Assembly: GCA_903895195.1 (NCBI GenBank)
Contig: CAITSZ010000029.1
Location: 1-58,425, forward strand
Length of the DNA: 58,425 bases
Direction of reading: 5' to 3'
DNA from: an uncultured Chlorobiaceae bacterium
Lineage (GTDB): Bacteria; Bacteroidota; Chlorobiia; Chlorobiales; Chlorobiaceae
In this document: piece after piece, positions 26,723-37,400 of the stretch
Layout: each line of letters opens with the position of its first letter
Numbering within the stretch: the stretch's first letter is position 1
Position numbers and translations under genes: made by a program
Notes under the pieces: model-generated
Database searches by the model: none
What the model saw: the letters and a program-made list of their open reading frames with translations, nothing else
What the model was told of the DNA's origin: nothing

Positions 26723-27844
26723 TTAGTTTTTTGCCTTGTCCATAAGAGCGGTGAACTGTTCAAACAGATAGTGCGAGTCATGAGGACCCGGCGCTGCTTC
26801 AGGATGGTACTGTACTGAAAAACAAGGCAGCTCGCGGTGCCTGACACCTTCGACAGTATTATCGTAAAGATTCAGATGGGTCATTTCCAGACTCTCAGGC
26901 AGCGACTCCATTGTAACAGCAAAACCATGGTTCTGGGATGTTATTTCTATCTGCTTGCTGGTAAGGTTTTTTACAGGATGATTGCTTCCGTGGTGCCCGA
27001 ATTTCAGTTTATAGGTTTCAGCGCCAAAAGCCAGCGATAGCAGCTGATGGCCAAGGCAGATACCGAAAATCGGAAGTTTTCTTGTTGTGCGGTTATACTC
27101 TGCAAGTTTTTTTATGGTCTCGATTGCATAACCCACCGCTGACGGATCGCCTGGGCCGTTCGACAGAAAGACACCGTCAGGATTAAGTGCTATAACCTCT
27201 TCGGCTGTTGTTCCGGCCTTCAGGACAGTAACCCTGCATCCTGCATCCTGAAGCATCCGCAGAATATTTGTTTTGATGCCATAATCAAAAGCCGCCACAT
27301 GGAAGCGGGCATTTTCATTTTCAAGGGTATAGTTTTCGCTGACCGTCACAGTTTTTGCCAGATCACTGCCACTCATTTCAGGGATTGCAAGAGCTTTCGT
27401 TTTCAGAACATCATCGCTCTCTTCAAGCGCAGAAATAATGCCTCTCATGGCTCCTTTTTCACGGATCTCACGAACAAGCTTACGGGTATCGATACCGGCC
27501 AGTCCCATGACGCCTGCCTCCTTGAGGTATGAGTCAAGAGTTTGAGTAGCTTCATAGTTGCTGTATACCCGTGAGACTTCACGCACGATAAAGGCTGAAG
27601 CCCATACCTTTGTTGATTCGTTATCGGTAGGATTGATGCCGTAATTTCCTATCAGCGGATAGGTCATCAACACCATCTGACCGGCATACGAAGGGTCGGT
27701 AAGAATTTCCTGATAGCCTGTAAGCGAAGTATTGAATACAACTTCTCCAGTTGCCTCTCCAATATGGCCGAATGCAGTCCCGTTATAGACTGATCCGTTT
27801 TCTAATACCAATTTAGCCGGTCTTGGCTGCATTATACTTGTCAC
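26723..27844 (-). CDS. carA: carbamoyl-phosphate synthase small subunit
   Basis: Glutamine amidotransferase subunit supplying ammonia to CarB for carbamoyl-phosphate, used in arginine and pyrimidine synthesis. The C-terminal class I glutaminase domain has the nucleophile motif [10 protein letters not shown] and [10 protein letters not shown] for the triad. The N-terminal domain begins [18 protein letters not shown]. The length of 373 is normal. Its first codon overlaps the yajC stop by four bases (27841-27844), or a start at the internal Met5 would leave no overlap. carB is not in the window. Confidence 0.96.
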   Translation of the reverse strand: MTSIMQPRPAKLVLENGSVYNGTAFGHIGEATGEVVFNTSLTGYQEILTDPSYAGQMVLMTYPLIGNYGINPTDNESTKVWASAFIVREVSRVYSNYEATQTLDSYLKEAGVMGLAGIDTRKLVREIREKGAMRGIISALEESDDVLKTKALAIPEMSGSDLAKTVTVSENYTLENENARFHVAAFDYGIKTNILRMLQDAGCRVTVLKAGTTAEEVIALNPDGVFLSNGPGDPSAVGYAIETIKKLAEYNRTTRKLPIFGICLGHQLLSLAFGAETYKLKFGHHGSNHPVKNLTSKQIEITSQNHGFAVTMESLPESLEMTHLNLYDNTVEGVRHRELPCFSVQYHPEAAPGPHDSHYLFEQFTALMDKAKN

Positions 27845-28194
27845 TCCTTGGTCGCGAGTTTATCGCCCGATTCCTGTTTGTCGATATTGGCAATAGCAGT
27901 GCGGTCGAATTTGATTTTTGTCGTTTCGGATACCTGAACCAGAACGGTTTTTTTGTCTGGATCAATTCCGGCAACAGTACCGTGAACACCGCCTATGGTA
28001 ATAATTTTATCACCTCTTTTTAAACTGTCGAGTACTTTTTCTCTATCCTTCTGCTTTTTCTGCTGAGGACGGATCATAAAGAAGTAAAAGACAACGAAAA
28101 TAAGGACAAGAGGGACAAGCTGTATAAACTGGTTCGGTGTCTGGCCACCTGCGGGAGCTGCAAAGAGGAACAGAGAGTGTATATGATTGTGCAT
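27841..28194 (-). CDS. yajC: preprotein translocase subunit YajC
   Basis: Small membrane protein of the SecDF-YajC complex. It has 117 residues with one membrane segment ([15 protein letters not shown]), followed by the YajC signature [17 protein letters not shown] and a [18 protein letters not shown] block. It overlaps carA by four bases, which suggests translational coupling. secD/secF are not next to it. Confidence 0.93.
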   Translation of the reverse strand: MHNHIHSLFLFAAPAGGQTPNQFIQLVPLVLIFVVFYFFMIRPQQKKQKDREKVLDSLKRGDKIITIGGVHGTVAGIDPDKKTVLVQVSETTKIKFDRTAIANIDKQESGDKLATKE

Positions 28195-28266
28195 AGTAGC
28201 GTTGTGATATTATATAAAAATCCAGGATCGTTTTTTGATGATCAACAATGTAATGTATTTATACAA

Positions 28267-29328
28267 CTATTTCAATCCTGCCTTCCGTGCTCCGGCCGCA
28301 AAGCTTGCATAAGGCGCTACGTTGTAGGAGCGCTCTCCACTCATGCCTCTAGAGAGTTTTACACCGGCAAGAGTTGCAATCATTGCGGCATTATCAGTCG
28401 AGTAAACGGTGCCGGGGATATAAAGGGTTATACCCTCCCTATCGCACGCCTCTTTCATCGCTTTTCTGAGTCCCGAGTTAGCGCTGACTCCTCCGGCAAT
28501 TGAAACACTTTTTATACCCCGGCTTCTGGCAGCGATGATAGTTTTTTCGACCAGGACGCTGACTATTGCCCATTGGATCGATGCGGCAATATCCGGGAGA
28601 TGGAGCTCTATGAACTCGGGTGTTTGCTTCTGCAGCCAGGTGAGTACAGATGTTTTGAGGCCTGAAAAGCTGAAATCAAAATTCCCAAGATAACTTTTAC
28701 TTGTCTGGGATTGCGATGTAAGCGCACGGGGAAACTTGTGAAAAAGAGGGTCGCCCTTCTCCGCAAGCTTGTCAATTAACGGTCCGGCCGGATAGGGGAG
28801 CCCGAGCATTTTTCCTGTTTTATCAAACGCCTCTCCAGCTGCATCATCCAGTGTCCGCCCGATAACTTCGTAGCTAAGGTCCTGCGCTACAACCGACAGC
28901 AGCGTATGTCCTCCCGAAACCGTCAGAGAGACAAATGACCCCTCAGGGGCATGATGAGCCTCACCCTCATTTATAAAGGGCGAAAATATATGGGCCTCGA
29001 TGTGATTGACCGGCACAAAAGGTTTTCCCAGTGCATATGCCAGGCCTTGTGCAAAGCAGAGGCCTACCATGACGGCGCCGATAAGGCCCGGACCGGCAGT
29101 GGCAGCTATGACATCAAGTTCATTTTTTGTTATATTGGCTTCAGTTACGGCAGAATCTGTAATTGAAACGATAAGCCGTTCATGTTCTCTCGAAGCCAGT
29201 TCCGGCACCACTCCACCAAAGGCTGAATGACAGCGCTGTGAACTGACAATATTCGATTCCACCCTGCCGTCACGAACTATGGCCGCAGAGGTTTCGTCAC
29301 AGCTGGTTTCTATGCCTAAAATAATCAT
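28267..29328 (-). CDS. tsaD: tRNA N6-adenosine threonylcarbamoyltransferase
   Basis: Transfers the threonylcarbamoyl group in t6A modification at tRNA position 37. The 353-residue protein starts [16 protein letters not shown] (ATG 29328), and the N-terminal extension upstream is dropped because all family members begin here. NHIEAH provides the metal-binding HxxxH, and SGGHTLL and SIAGGVSAN are the ASKHA phosphate loops. Its start lies only 24 bases from a divergent small membrane protein gene. Confidence 0.96.
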   Translation of the reverse strand: MIILGIETSCDETSAAIVRDGRVESNIVSSQRCHSAFGGVVPELASREHERLIVSITDSAVTEANITKNELDVIAATAGPGLIGAVMVGLCFAQGLAYALGKPFVPVNHIEAHIFSPFINEGEAHHAPEGSFVSLTVSGGHTLLSVVAQDLSYEVIGRTLDDAAGEAFDKTGKMLGLPYPAGPLIDKLAEKGDPLFHKFPRALTSQSQTSKSYLGNFDFSFSGLKTSVLTWLQKQTPEFIELHLPDIAASIQWAIVSVLVEKTIIAARSRGIKSVSIAGGVSANSGLRKAMKEACDREGITLYIPGTVYSTDNAAMIATLAGVKLSRGMSGERSYNVAPYASFAAGARKAGLK

Positions 29329-29352
29329 GGAATAAATTTTTTTCAAAGAGCT

Positions 29353-29580
29353 ATGGGCAAAGCTAACAAACCGGGCAATAATAGCAAACCGAACGTCAAG
29401 GTAAGCGTTTTTCATGTCTTTGTGATTCTCGCAGGCGCCGACTTGATTCTTCTTCTTGCTCCCGACTTCGGTATTCTTAACAGTATTCTTATTCTCCCCG
29501 ATATCTATTCATGGTCGGCTGTCATCGGTGGTCTTATTATGCTGGTTTATGGCTTTAACGGTCTCTATAAAAAGCTGTAG
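29353..29580 (+). CDS. small two-helix membrane protein, unknown
   Basis: A 75-residue protein. A positively charged N-terminus ([15 protein letters not shown]) precedes two hydrophobic segments (about residues 20-35, [15 protein letters not shown], and 52-70, [19 protein letters not shown]). No family is recognised. It is divergent from tsaD with a 24-base gap and lies 68 bases upstream of moxR on the same strand, so it could be the first gene of the moxR operon. An AAAGAGC sequence before the ATG may serve as ribosome site. Confidence 0.65.
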   Translation: MGKANKPGNNSKPNVKVSVFHVFVILAGADLILLLAPDFGILNSILILPDIYSWSAVIGGLIMLVYGFNGLYKKL

Positions 29581-29648
29581 CAATTGTTCGGCAGGCCGAT
29601 AGCCGGAAAAGACGTTACGTTAACAAGTATAAGACAAGAGGAGGCTCA

Positions 29649-30647
<999 letters not shown>

Positions 30648-30695
30648 CCTCTGCACAAGATGCTGTTGAGGGCTGAACAATGAGTGGAGTCTATA

Positions 30696-31586
30696 ATGGA
30701 AAGGAATGAAGATCATCTGAAAGAGCTTCAGAAAATCATACGACGGGTTGAAATTCGATCGAAGCGCATGGCCAGTGAACAGTTCAGTGGCGAATACCAC
30801 TCTTCGTTCAAAGGAAAAGGGATCGAATTCAGCAATGTCAGGGAGTACCAGTACGGTGACGATGTCCGTTCGATTGACTGGAACACCTCTGCCCGGAAGT
30901 ATGAACTCTATGTCAAGCTTTTCACTGAAGAGCGTGAGCGTACTCTGCTGCTTGTTGTGGACGGTTCTGATTCAATGCTTTTCGGGAGCCGGCAGCGTCG
31001 CAAAAAGGAGCTTGCGCTCGAAGTAAGCGCAGTGCTCGCCTTCAGTGCCATCCAGAATAATGACAAGGTTGGGCTTCTTATCTTTACCGATCAGGTTGAA
31101 ACCTTTATTGCTCCCCGAAAAGGCAGAGATCATGTTTTGGTCATTCTTGAAGAGCTTTTCCGCTTTAAACCTCAAAACCGCAACACCGACATTAATCCGG
31201 CACTCTCCTTTATCCGCTATACGCTCCGCAGGCAATCGATCATTTTTCTTATCACTGATCTGGTTGCCAGTGACTACGAAAAAGGTATGAAGCAGCTTAA
31301 TGCCCGCCACGACTTTATACTCGTACACATCAGCGATCCGCTGGACAAGGCACTTCCTCACAGCGCCCTTCTTGACCTTGAAGAACCCGAAACCGGGTTA
31401 CGTATAACGGTTGATGCCGCCAGTCGCCCCGAAGTCGCCCGTTACCGCAAAGAGCAGTCAAGGATGCATGAAGAGCTTCGGCTGCGTCTCCGGCGAATGC
31501 GCATCGACACGGTTTTTCTCGATACAGACCGCTCTTTTATCGGCGATCTTAACGCTTTTTTCCGGTTCCGTGAACGTAAGGTCTGA
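30696..31586 (+). CDS. DUF58 domain protein (VWA-like)
   Basis: A 296-residue protein with the DUF58 signature FSNVREYQYGDDVRSIDWNTSARKYELYVKLF, followed by a VWA-like domain with the MIDAS-type DGSDSM. This family usually accompanies MoxR ATPases. The ATG at 30696 was chosen because GGAG lies at good spacing; an upstream GTG at 30684 is also possible. It lies 48 bases after moxR and overlaps the next gene's proposed start, so the three genes probably form one unit. No membrane segment is visible. Confidence 0.88.
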   Translation: MERNEDHLKELQKIIRRVEIRSKRMASEQFSGEYHSSFKGKGIEFSNVREYQYGDDVRSIDWNTSARKYELYVKLFTEERERTLLLVVDGSDSMLFGSRQRRKKELALEVSAVLAFSAIQNNDKVGLLIFTDQVETFIAPRKGRDHVLVILEELFRFKPQNRNTDINPALSFIRYTLRRQSIIFLITDLVASDYEKGMKQLNARHDFILVHISDPLDKALPHSALLDLEEPETGLRITVDAASRPEVARYRKEQSRMHEELRLRLRRMRIDTVFLDTDRSFIGDLNAFFRFRERKV

Positions 31587-32532
31587 ACGGCATGCATCCG
31601 GTTCGCTCAAGTGGCGGCTTTTACTGCTGCTTGCTGCGCTTCCGATGGTGACAGTCTCCCTGTTTTCAGCGGAGGCATCGGGAGCTCTTTCCGGGGTAAC
31701 GGTATCTTTTAAACCCGACAGCATTCTTGTCGGTGATCGTATCCATTGCGCCATTGGTGTCCGCCACTCAGCAAACGATCTTGTTTCGCTTGAAGGTTTA
31801 GACAGCCTGTCGGCCTCTCCATTCGAGCTGGTCAATCGCAAACAGTCCTCCGCAGTCGTATCACCGGGTAAGCGTCAGGAACGTTTTGATTTTGAGCTTG
31901 CAGTGTTCGGAAGTGGACGGCAACCTCTTCCCCGTTTTACTGTGGTGCTTCGCAACAGCCAGGGTAAGGTCATAAGCCGTGAGCCCTACCGCCCATCAAG
32001 TGCAGTGTTTGTCAGGTCGCTTACAGACTCAACCATGAGGGAACTCAGGCCGATAAAGCCACCCTTAAAGCCAATGATTCCCCTGTTGCTCATATTGCCT
32101 GTTCTACTTGGGGTGTTTGGTATTGCCGGAATTGTGCTGCTCCTGCTCTTTCTTCTCAAACGCACAGTGCGCACGAGCGCTGAAAAGGTCGATCCCGGTC
32201 AGGTTGCCCAGCGAAAGCTTCGCAAGCTTGGTTCAAGGCTTTCAGCAGGCATGCCGCCGCCGGAATGCTACGAAGAGCTCAGCAATATCATGCGAACTTT
32301 CCTTGAAAAGCATTACCGCATCAGGGCGCTTGAGGCTGTGACTCAGGAGATTGAACGCGATTTGAAAAAGCTTGGCGTCGCGGGTTTTGAAAGCATTATG
32401 AATCTTCTCGCACAGGCCGATCTGGTTAAATTTGCCGATAGTCGTCCGGATGCCGAGGAGTCCCGCCAGTCACTCCGAAAGGCTGAAGAAGTTATTCGTT
32501 CCGCTCGCATTCCGCACTCCCCCGATGAATAA
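31570..32532 (+). CDS. membrane protein of the moxR-DUF58 operon
   Basis: About 320 residues with no ATG at its beginning. A GTG at 31570, overlapping the last 17 bases of the DUF58 gene, is the best start and gives a signal-like segment (WRLLLLLAALPMVTVSLFSAEA). A beta-rich periplasmic region follows (VSFKPDSILVGDRIHCAIGV), then a membrane helix (PLLLILPVLLGVFGIAGIVLLLLFLL) and a helical cytoplasmic tail (CYEELSNIMRTFLEKHYRI). This layout resembles BatD and DUF4381-like proteins, which sit in this position between DUF58 and batA in Bacteroidetes. It is likely part of the Bat complex. Confidence 0.65.
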   Translation: MNVRSERHASGSLKWRLLLLLAALPMVTVSLFSAEASGALSGVTVSFKPDSILVGDRIHCAIGVRHSANDLVSLEGLDSLSASPFELVNRKQSSAVVSPGKRQERFDFELAVFGSGRQPLPRFTVVLRNSQGKVISREPYRPSSAVFVRSLTDSTMRELRPIKPPLKPMIPLLLILPVLLGVFGIAGIVLLLLFLLKRTVRTSAEKVDPGQVAQRKLRKLGSRLSAGMPPPECYEELSNIMRTFLEKHYRIRALEAVTQEIERDLKKLGVAGFESIMNLLAQADLVKFADSRPDAEESRQSLRKAEEVIRSARIPHSPDE

Positions 32533-32580
32533 ACTCATCCAGTTTGAAAAAAAAGAAACAGCTATATTGGCAAAACGAAT

Positions 32581-32606
32581 GGGGCTGCCGGCCCCGATTA
32601 TTTTTT
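32581..32606 (+). terminator. rho-independent terminator after the moxR operon
   Basis: Stem GGGGC (32581-32585) with GCCCC (32591-32595), then a T-rich tail. It lies between the moxR operon and the M16 protease gene. Confidence 0.75.
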
Positions 32607-32634
32607 TAAACAGACGCTATACTCCTGCCTTTGT

Positions 32635-35580
32635 ATGAGGAACAGCTTTTCAGTATGCCGCAAAAGCCCGATCACAATGCTGATGATAGGGATATGTTTA
32701 TTGCAGTTACTATCCTGCACTTCCATTAAAAACGGAAAAACTGCTTACCCATACACCTCAGTTCCCGGCGACTCACTCCATACAAGAATCTACAAGCTCA
32801 ATAACGGGCTGACGGTCTACATGAGTCCGTATAAGGACAAACCGAAAATCTATACCTCTATTGCCGTACGCGCCGGGAGCAAAAATGATCCCCCCGCGTC
32901 AACCGGTCTTGCTCACTATCTGGAACATATGCTCTTCAAGGGCACCGATTTATTAGGCTCTCTTGACTATGAAAAGGAGCGTATCGAGCTCGATAAGATT
33001 ACTGCGCTCTATGAAAAGTACCGTTTGACCTCCGACATCCACCAGCGAGCTTCGATCTACAAGGATATTGACAGTATTTCCAATGTTGCTGCACGATTTA
33101 CAGCGCCCAACGAGTACGACAAGCTTTTGAACTCGATCGGAGCCCGGGGAACCAATGCATATACATGGAAAGAAGAGACCGTCTATTTAAACGAAATTCC
33201 CTCAAACAAGCTCGAACAGTGGCTGACCATCGAAGCAGAGCGCTTCCGCAATCCGGTCATGCGACTCTTTCATACCGAACTTGAAACTGTCTATGAAGAG
33301 AAAAACAGAAACATGGACAGTGACCAGAGCAAAATATTCGAAACCCTCTTTGCCGGGCTGTTCAAAAAACATACCTACGGCACCCAGACAACTATCGGCA
33401 AGGCGGAGCATCTGAAAAACCCGTCGATAAAAAATGTCATTGACTATTACCACTCATGGTATCTCCCTAACAACATGGCCCTCTGCATTGCCGGTGACTT
33501 TGATCCTGATGCCGCTATAAAAATGATCGATCAAAAATTCTCACTCCTCACGCCAAAAGCAATTCCCTTTTTTACTCCGCCAGATGAAGAGCCGATCACG
33601 AAACCACTGATTATCAAAATTAAAGGGCCGGAAGCTGAAGAGCTTGCCCTTGGATATCGCTTTAACGGAATCAACAGTTCAGATACCGATTACCTGACGC
33701 TTATCGATAAGGTCTTATATAACAATGCGGCAGGACTGATGGACCTCAACCTTAATCAGCAGCAGAAAGTGCTTGATGCCAGCTCAAGTCTGGTCTTGAT
33801 GAAAGATTACTCCGTTCATCTCCTCTCCGCGAAACCGAGGAAAGACCAAAGTCTCGACCAGGTCCGAGCGCTCTTGTTTGAGCAGATCGAACGCCTCAAG
33901 GAGGGGAACTTTCCTGATTGGCTGATGGAAGCTGCCATCAATGATATGAAAATCGAACAGATGAAGCGCTATGAACTCAATCATGGCCGAGTCGAGTCCT
34001 ATGTAAATGTCTATACGTCAGGTATGGAGTGGTCGCACCATGTCAGCCAGTTTGAACGGCTTCAGAAAATCACAAAAAATGAACTTGTGGCTTTTGCCCG
34101 CAAGCACTATGGTTCAAATTATGTAGCCGTCTACAAGGAAAACGGCAAGGCTGCAAGCGAAGCTAAAATCCAGAAGCCAGCCATTACGCCCCTTAAGGTA
34201 AACAGGGATGCCGCCTCCCCCTTTGCAGAAAAAGTTCTTGCCCTGAAATCAAACAAACTCGAGCCGGCCTTTGTTGACTACCAAAAGGACATCACCTTTG
34301 CAGATATCAATCCATCGGTAAAGCTGCACTATGTGCAAAATCGGGAAGACGATCTTTTTTCGCTCTACTATATGTTTGATGTTGGAAAAAACAACAGCCG
34401 AAAACTCGATCTTGCCCTGAATTACCTTTCCTATCTTGGAACATCGACAATGACTCATGCCGAGTTCAGCAGGGAACTCTATAAAATTGGAGCCAGCTTT
34501 TCTGTTTCCACCTCTGACCGTAATGTTTCTCTTTCGATGACGGGCCTCGGAAAAAACGCTCCGGCAGCGATAAGGCTGCTTGAAAATCTGCTTGTCGACG
34601 CAAAGCCCGATGAAGCAACTCTTGTAAAACTCAAGGCAGGTGTTCTCAAAGAGAGAGCCGACGCCAAACTTTCGAAAAACAAGATTCTTTTCGAAGGCTT
34701 GATCAATTACGGAAAATACGGGCCGATCTCGCCATTCACCAACCTGCTCAGCAGTGAGGAGCTTGACAAAGTGACATCTCAAGAGCTTCTTGATGAAGTT
34801 CGTAACCTTCTGCAATACAGCCATCGGGTACTCTATTTCGGGCCGGCATCCTCCGAAGAGGTGCTCAGTGAGCTGCATGCTGTTCGTCATTATCCGCAGT
34901 CGTTCAAAAATCCGCCGGACTCTGACTCTTTTATTGAGCTTGAACAGCAGGATAATCTTGTTTACGTTGTAGACTACGATATGACGCAGGCGGAAGTTAT
35001 CATGTTGACCAGAGATAAGTTGTACGACCCTTCAATGGTGCCGGTTGTTACTCTTTTCAATGAATATTACGGTGGCGGGATGTCCTCCGTTGTTTTCCAG
35101 GAACTGAGAGAAGCTAAAGCCCTTGCCTATGCAGTTTTTTCCGGCTACAGCGCTCCCAAGCAAAAAGGGAAGTCAAACTATATTTTCAGTTACATCGGCA
35201 CCCAGTCAGACAAACTTCCCGAAGCGCTCGAAGGAATGAGCAAGCTGATGACCGATTTGCCAAAATCAGCTAAACTTTTTGATTCGGCGAAAAGCGCTGC
35301 TCTTCAGGAAAAATCCACCAATCGATTAACAAAAACAGAAATCCTGCTGAATTATGAAGAAGCTCTCAAGCTTGGGCACCATCATGATATCAGAAAAGAT
35401 ATCTGCCGCGAAGTTCCTGCAATGAGTCTGGACGATATCGCAGACTTTCACAGAAAACGCTTCCGCGACAAAAAACAAGTCATGCTTGTCCTTGGCAAAT
35501 CAGGCAATCTCAATATGGAAACCCTGAAAAAATATGGAACGGTAAGGGAGTTGACGCTTAAAGATGTTTTTGGGTATTAA
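32635..35580 (+). CDS. M16 family zinc protease lipoprotein (two-domain)
   Basis: A 981-residue insulinase-type metallopeptidase. The N-terminus ends in a lipobox (LLSC, Cys28), suggesting a lipoprotein facing the periplasm or outer membrane. The N-terminal active half carries HYLEHMLF (His94, Glu97, His98), with the downstream glutamate in ETVYEEKN. The C-terminal half starts around [19 protein letters not shown] and lacks HxxEH, as is usual for the inactive half of the clamp. Length matches pitrilysin-like proteases. It is flanked by terminators on both sides, so it is probably a single-gene unit. Target peptides are unknown. Confidence 0.9.
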   Translation: MRNSFSVCRKSPITMLMIGICLLQLLSCTSIKNGKTAYPYTSVPGDSLHTRIYKLNNGLTVYMSPYKDKPKIYTSIAVRAGSKNDPPASTGLAHYLEHMLFKGTDLLGSLDYEKERIELDKITALYEKYRLTSDIHQRASIYKDIDSISNVAARFTAPNEYDKLLNSIGARGTNAYTWKEETVYLNEIPSNKLEQWLTIEAERFRNPVMRLFHTELETVYEEKNRNMDSDQSKIFETLFAGLFKKHTYGTQTTIGKAEHLKNPSIKNVIDYYHSWYLPNNMALCIAGDFDPDAAIKMIDQKFSLLTPKAIPFFTPPDEEPITKPLIIKIKGPEAEELALGYRFNGINSSDTDYLTLIDKVLYNNAAGLMDLNLNQQQKVLDASSSLVLMKDYSVHLLSAKPRKDQSLDQVRALLFEQIERLKEGNFPDWLMEAAINDMKIEQMKRYELNHGRVESYVNVYTSGMEWSHHVSQFERLQKITKNELVAFARKHYGSNYVAVYKENGKAASEAKIQKPAITPLKVNRDAASPFAEKVLALKSNKLEPAFVDYQKDITFADINPSVKLHYVQNREDDLFSLYYMFDVGKNNSRKLDLALNYLSYLGTSTMTHAEFSRELYKIGASFSVSTSDRNVSLSMTGLGKNAPAAIRLLENLLVDAKPDEATLVKLKAGVLKERADAKLSKNKILFEGLINYGKYGPISPFTNLLSSEELDKVTSQELLDEVRNLLQYSHRVLYFGPASSEEVLSELHAVRHYPQSFKNPPDSDSFIELEQQDNLVYVVDYDMTQAEVIMLTRDKLYDPSMVPVVTLFNEYYGGGMSSVVFQELREAKALAYAVFSGYSAPKQKGKSNYIFSYIGTQSDKLPEALEGMSKLMTDLPKSAKLFDSAKSAALQEKSTNRLTKTEILLNYEEALKLGHHHDIRKDICREVPAMSLDDIADFHRKRFRDKKQVMLVLGKSGNLNMETLKKYGTVRELTLKDVFGY

Positions 35581-35583
35581 AAC

Positions 35584-35630
35584 AGGTCGGCTTGCCGCGA
35601 AATGCTTTCGCGGCAGCGGGGACCTTTTTT
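35584..35630 (+). terminator. rho-independent terminator after the M16 protease
   Basis: A nested hairpin: TGCCGCGAAA (35593-35602) with TTTCGCGGCA (35606-35615), and outer AGGTC/GACCT (35584-35588 with 35621-35625), followed by T to 35630. It ends at the stop codon of the convergent small secreted gene. Confidence 0.8.
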
Positions 35631-35832
35631 ACAGTGGCTTCAGCTCACCCATTGTGCAGCACTCATCTACTTTAGACTCATTTTTTTCGGCCGCAGGCGC
35701 TTCAGCTTTTGCTTCGGAAGTAACAACCTGTCTGGTATCAGCAGCCTGATTGTCTTCGGCAATTGCGACTCCGCCAAAGAGGCCGGCCATTGCAAGAGAT
35801 ACGATAAAACCGGCAATAAAATTCTTTTTCAT
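35629..35832 (-). CDS. small secreted protein, unknown
   Basis: A 67-residue precursor with a clear signal peptide (MKKNFIAGFIVSLAMAGLFGGVAIA, cut before EDN). The mature part has about 42 residues, is acidic and Ala/Lys-rich, and contains a Cys-Cys pair (VDECCTMGELKPL). No family is recognised. It lies 29 bases downstream of the PepSY gene on the same strand. The start at 35832 was chosen because the upstream codons lie in the PepSY gene and the signal peptide begins here. Metal binding or a redox role is possible but not shown. Confidence 0.7.
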   Translation of the reverse strand: MKKNFIAGFIVSLAMAGLFGGVAIAEDNQAADTRQVVTSEAKAEAPAAEKNESKVDECCTMGELKPL

Positions 35833-35861
35833 AGGGCTTCGTTTGTTTGATTTATTGATGT

Positions 35862-37058
35862 TCAGACCTTTTCCGCAGACGGGCGACGGCTGATTTTTCC
35901 TATATAAACATTCAGGCCTGTTACGCAAATGACACAAAGAAAAATGGCTCCAAGAAAAAAAGCTACTTGACCAAAAAGCCCGAAAGCTTTTCCGCTATGC
36001 AACGGACGCATCCAATTGATAAACCGATCTCCCGCGCTGCCGGTTGCAGCTAATTTTAAATATTCTACATGACCGGTTGCCATGGAGATGTAAGCATAGT
36101 TGTTTCCATTTGGCGAAACATCGCCGGGCAAAAGAAAGCGAATATTATAGACGCCATTCTTCAGATCACGATTCACTGAGAATACCGATGTTTTCGGAAA
36201 AGTGCTTTGCACAATCCCGATGGCATCATTCACACTGCAGCCGATACCCGTCGGTTGAAGTGGGCTCGTTGACTTGATGTGAGGGATCGGAGTTACCGGT
36301 GCCACGATATTTGTAATCTGCGTTACAACTTCAGGCAAATTCAAATACATTGCTGAAAAAGAAACTATCACCATTATCGGAAAAATCAAAACCGACGCAA
36401 ACTGGTGCAGGTCGGAGTTGATTTTAAAGTTTCCCTCTTTCAACCGCACCTTCAGCAGCGAAAGCCATGATGCCACTCTACGGCTCTTCGCAGGCCAACT
36501 CAACGTCAGACCGAAAAACAGAGTAACCAGCCAGACAACCGCACACCATCCCATAACGAGAATGCCTGTTTTGCCGAGAAAGAGTGAATAATGAAGGCGG
36601 CTTAAGAGCGGCAGCAGATTCGTTCTCGACAGAACAAACTGTGTTGTATTGCGTTCGCCAAGTATTTTTCCGGTATAGGGGTTGACCATCACCTGATCGA
36701 ACCTTGTTGAGCTTTCCATTACTGCTGGTGGCTTTTGCTTTCCAAGGACATCCTGTTTTGGTCGCAACGATACCACCAAAGCATCATCACTTCTTTTGGG
36801 CAGCCTCAACATGCCTGCCACTGCATCGGGAAATCGCGATTCAACATTGGTAATTATTTCAGCATAAGGGCGCGCGTTGTTCCCCGGCTCAACCACAAAA
36901 AGATCTGGATTGATAATTCTCTCCAGTTCAGCGCGAAAAGAGATCGCCGCACCGGTAAATCCGGCAATAAACAGGAAAGCAAGGAGCACTAATCCAGTCC
37001 AACGATGTAATTTTATCAACACCTTTCGTGGTGTTTTTTTAACAGCAGGCATACTCAT
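35862..37058 (-). CDS. PepSY-associated membrane protein (PiuB-like)
   Basis: A 398-residue membrane protein with an N-terminal helix LHRWTGLVLLAFLFIAGFTGAAISF, the typical start of PepSY-associated TM proteins. Three further helices are visible (MGWCAVVWLVTLFFGL; VLIFPIMVIVSFSAMYL; FGQVAFFLGAIFLCVICVTGL). The periplasmic loops contain PepSY-like segments. Members occur in iron-uptake loci and may reduce or move iron complexes. Here no TonB receptor is adjacent; the only partner is the small secreted protein. Function is inferred from family resemblance. Confidence 0.8.
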   Translation of the reverse strand: MSMPAVKKTPRKVLIKLHRWTGLVLLAFLFIAGFTGAAISFRAELERIINPDLFVVEPGNNARPYAEIITNVESRFPDAVAGMLRLPKRSDDALVVSLRPKQDVLGKQKPPAVMESSTRFDQVMVNPYTGKILGERNTTQFVLSRTNLLPLLSRLHYSLFLGKTGILVMGWCAVVWLVTLFFGLTLSWPAKSRRVASWLSLLKVRLKEGNFKINSDLHQFASVLIFPIMVIVSFSAMYLNLPEVVTQITNIVAPVTPIPHIKSTSPLQPTGIGCSVNDAIGIVQSTFPKTSVFSVNRDLKNGVYNIRFLLPGDVSPNGNNYAYISMATGHVEYLKLAATGSAGDRFINWMRPLHSGKAFGLFGQVAFFLGAIFLCVICVTGLNVYIGKISRRPSAEKV

Positions 37059-37400
37059 CGTAACAGCTCTTCGTTTATTGGTTAAAGAACTAATCTAAGA
37101 AGGGAGCCAAGTAAATGGCATTCTATAAGGTATTCCCGCCACATATTTAATATGTAGATGATTTATTGGGCTTTCTTGCGCAACAATTCTTTAAAGGCTG
37201 GTCAGGGGAACAATTGATGCTAAACAAATATCAAGGTTTTTCCTTGTCAGCTTTTGATTTAATTCAGGGTGCACAATGTTGTGCACTATGCAGCAGAGAT
37301 TGAATCTGAAAAACTTGCGGCTCTTTAGAGTTATCGAGTTCAAGCGGTTAGAGGGAATTTAACCGGGGATTTTGCATCTTTGAGGTAAAATATTTCGCTT
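37059..37400. promoter_or_regulatory. divergent intergenic region PepSY / batA with two palindromes
   Basis: A 342-base region without a substantial gene. ACATATT-T-AATATGT at 37141-37155 is a perfect 15-base palindrome. GTGCACAA-TG-TTGTGCAC at 37269-37286 has perfect 8-base arms around two bases. Both are plausible protein-binding sites for the divergent PepSY and batA genes. A tiny ORF of 11 codons (ATG at 37115, stop at 37148) with an AGGGAG site before it is probably chance. Confidence 0.45.

Noticed and set aside
34249-34890. 213-residue minus-strand ORF inside the M16 protease gene
   Set aside because: Antisense shadow within a continuous protease reading frame.
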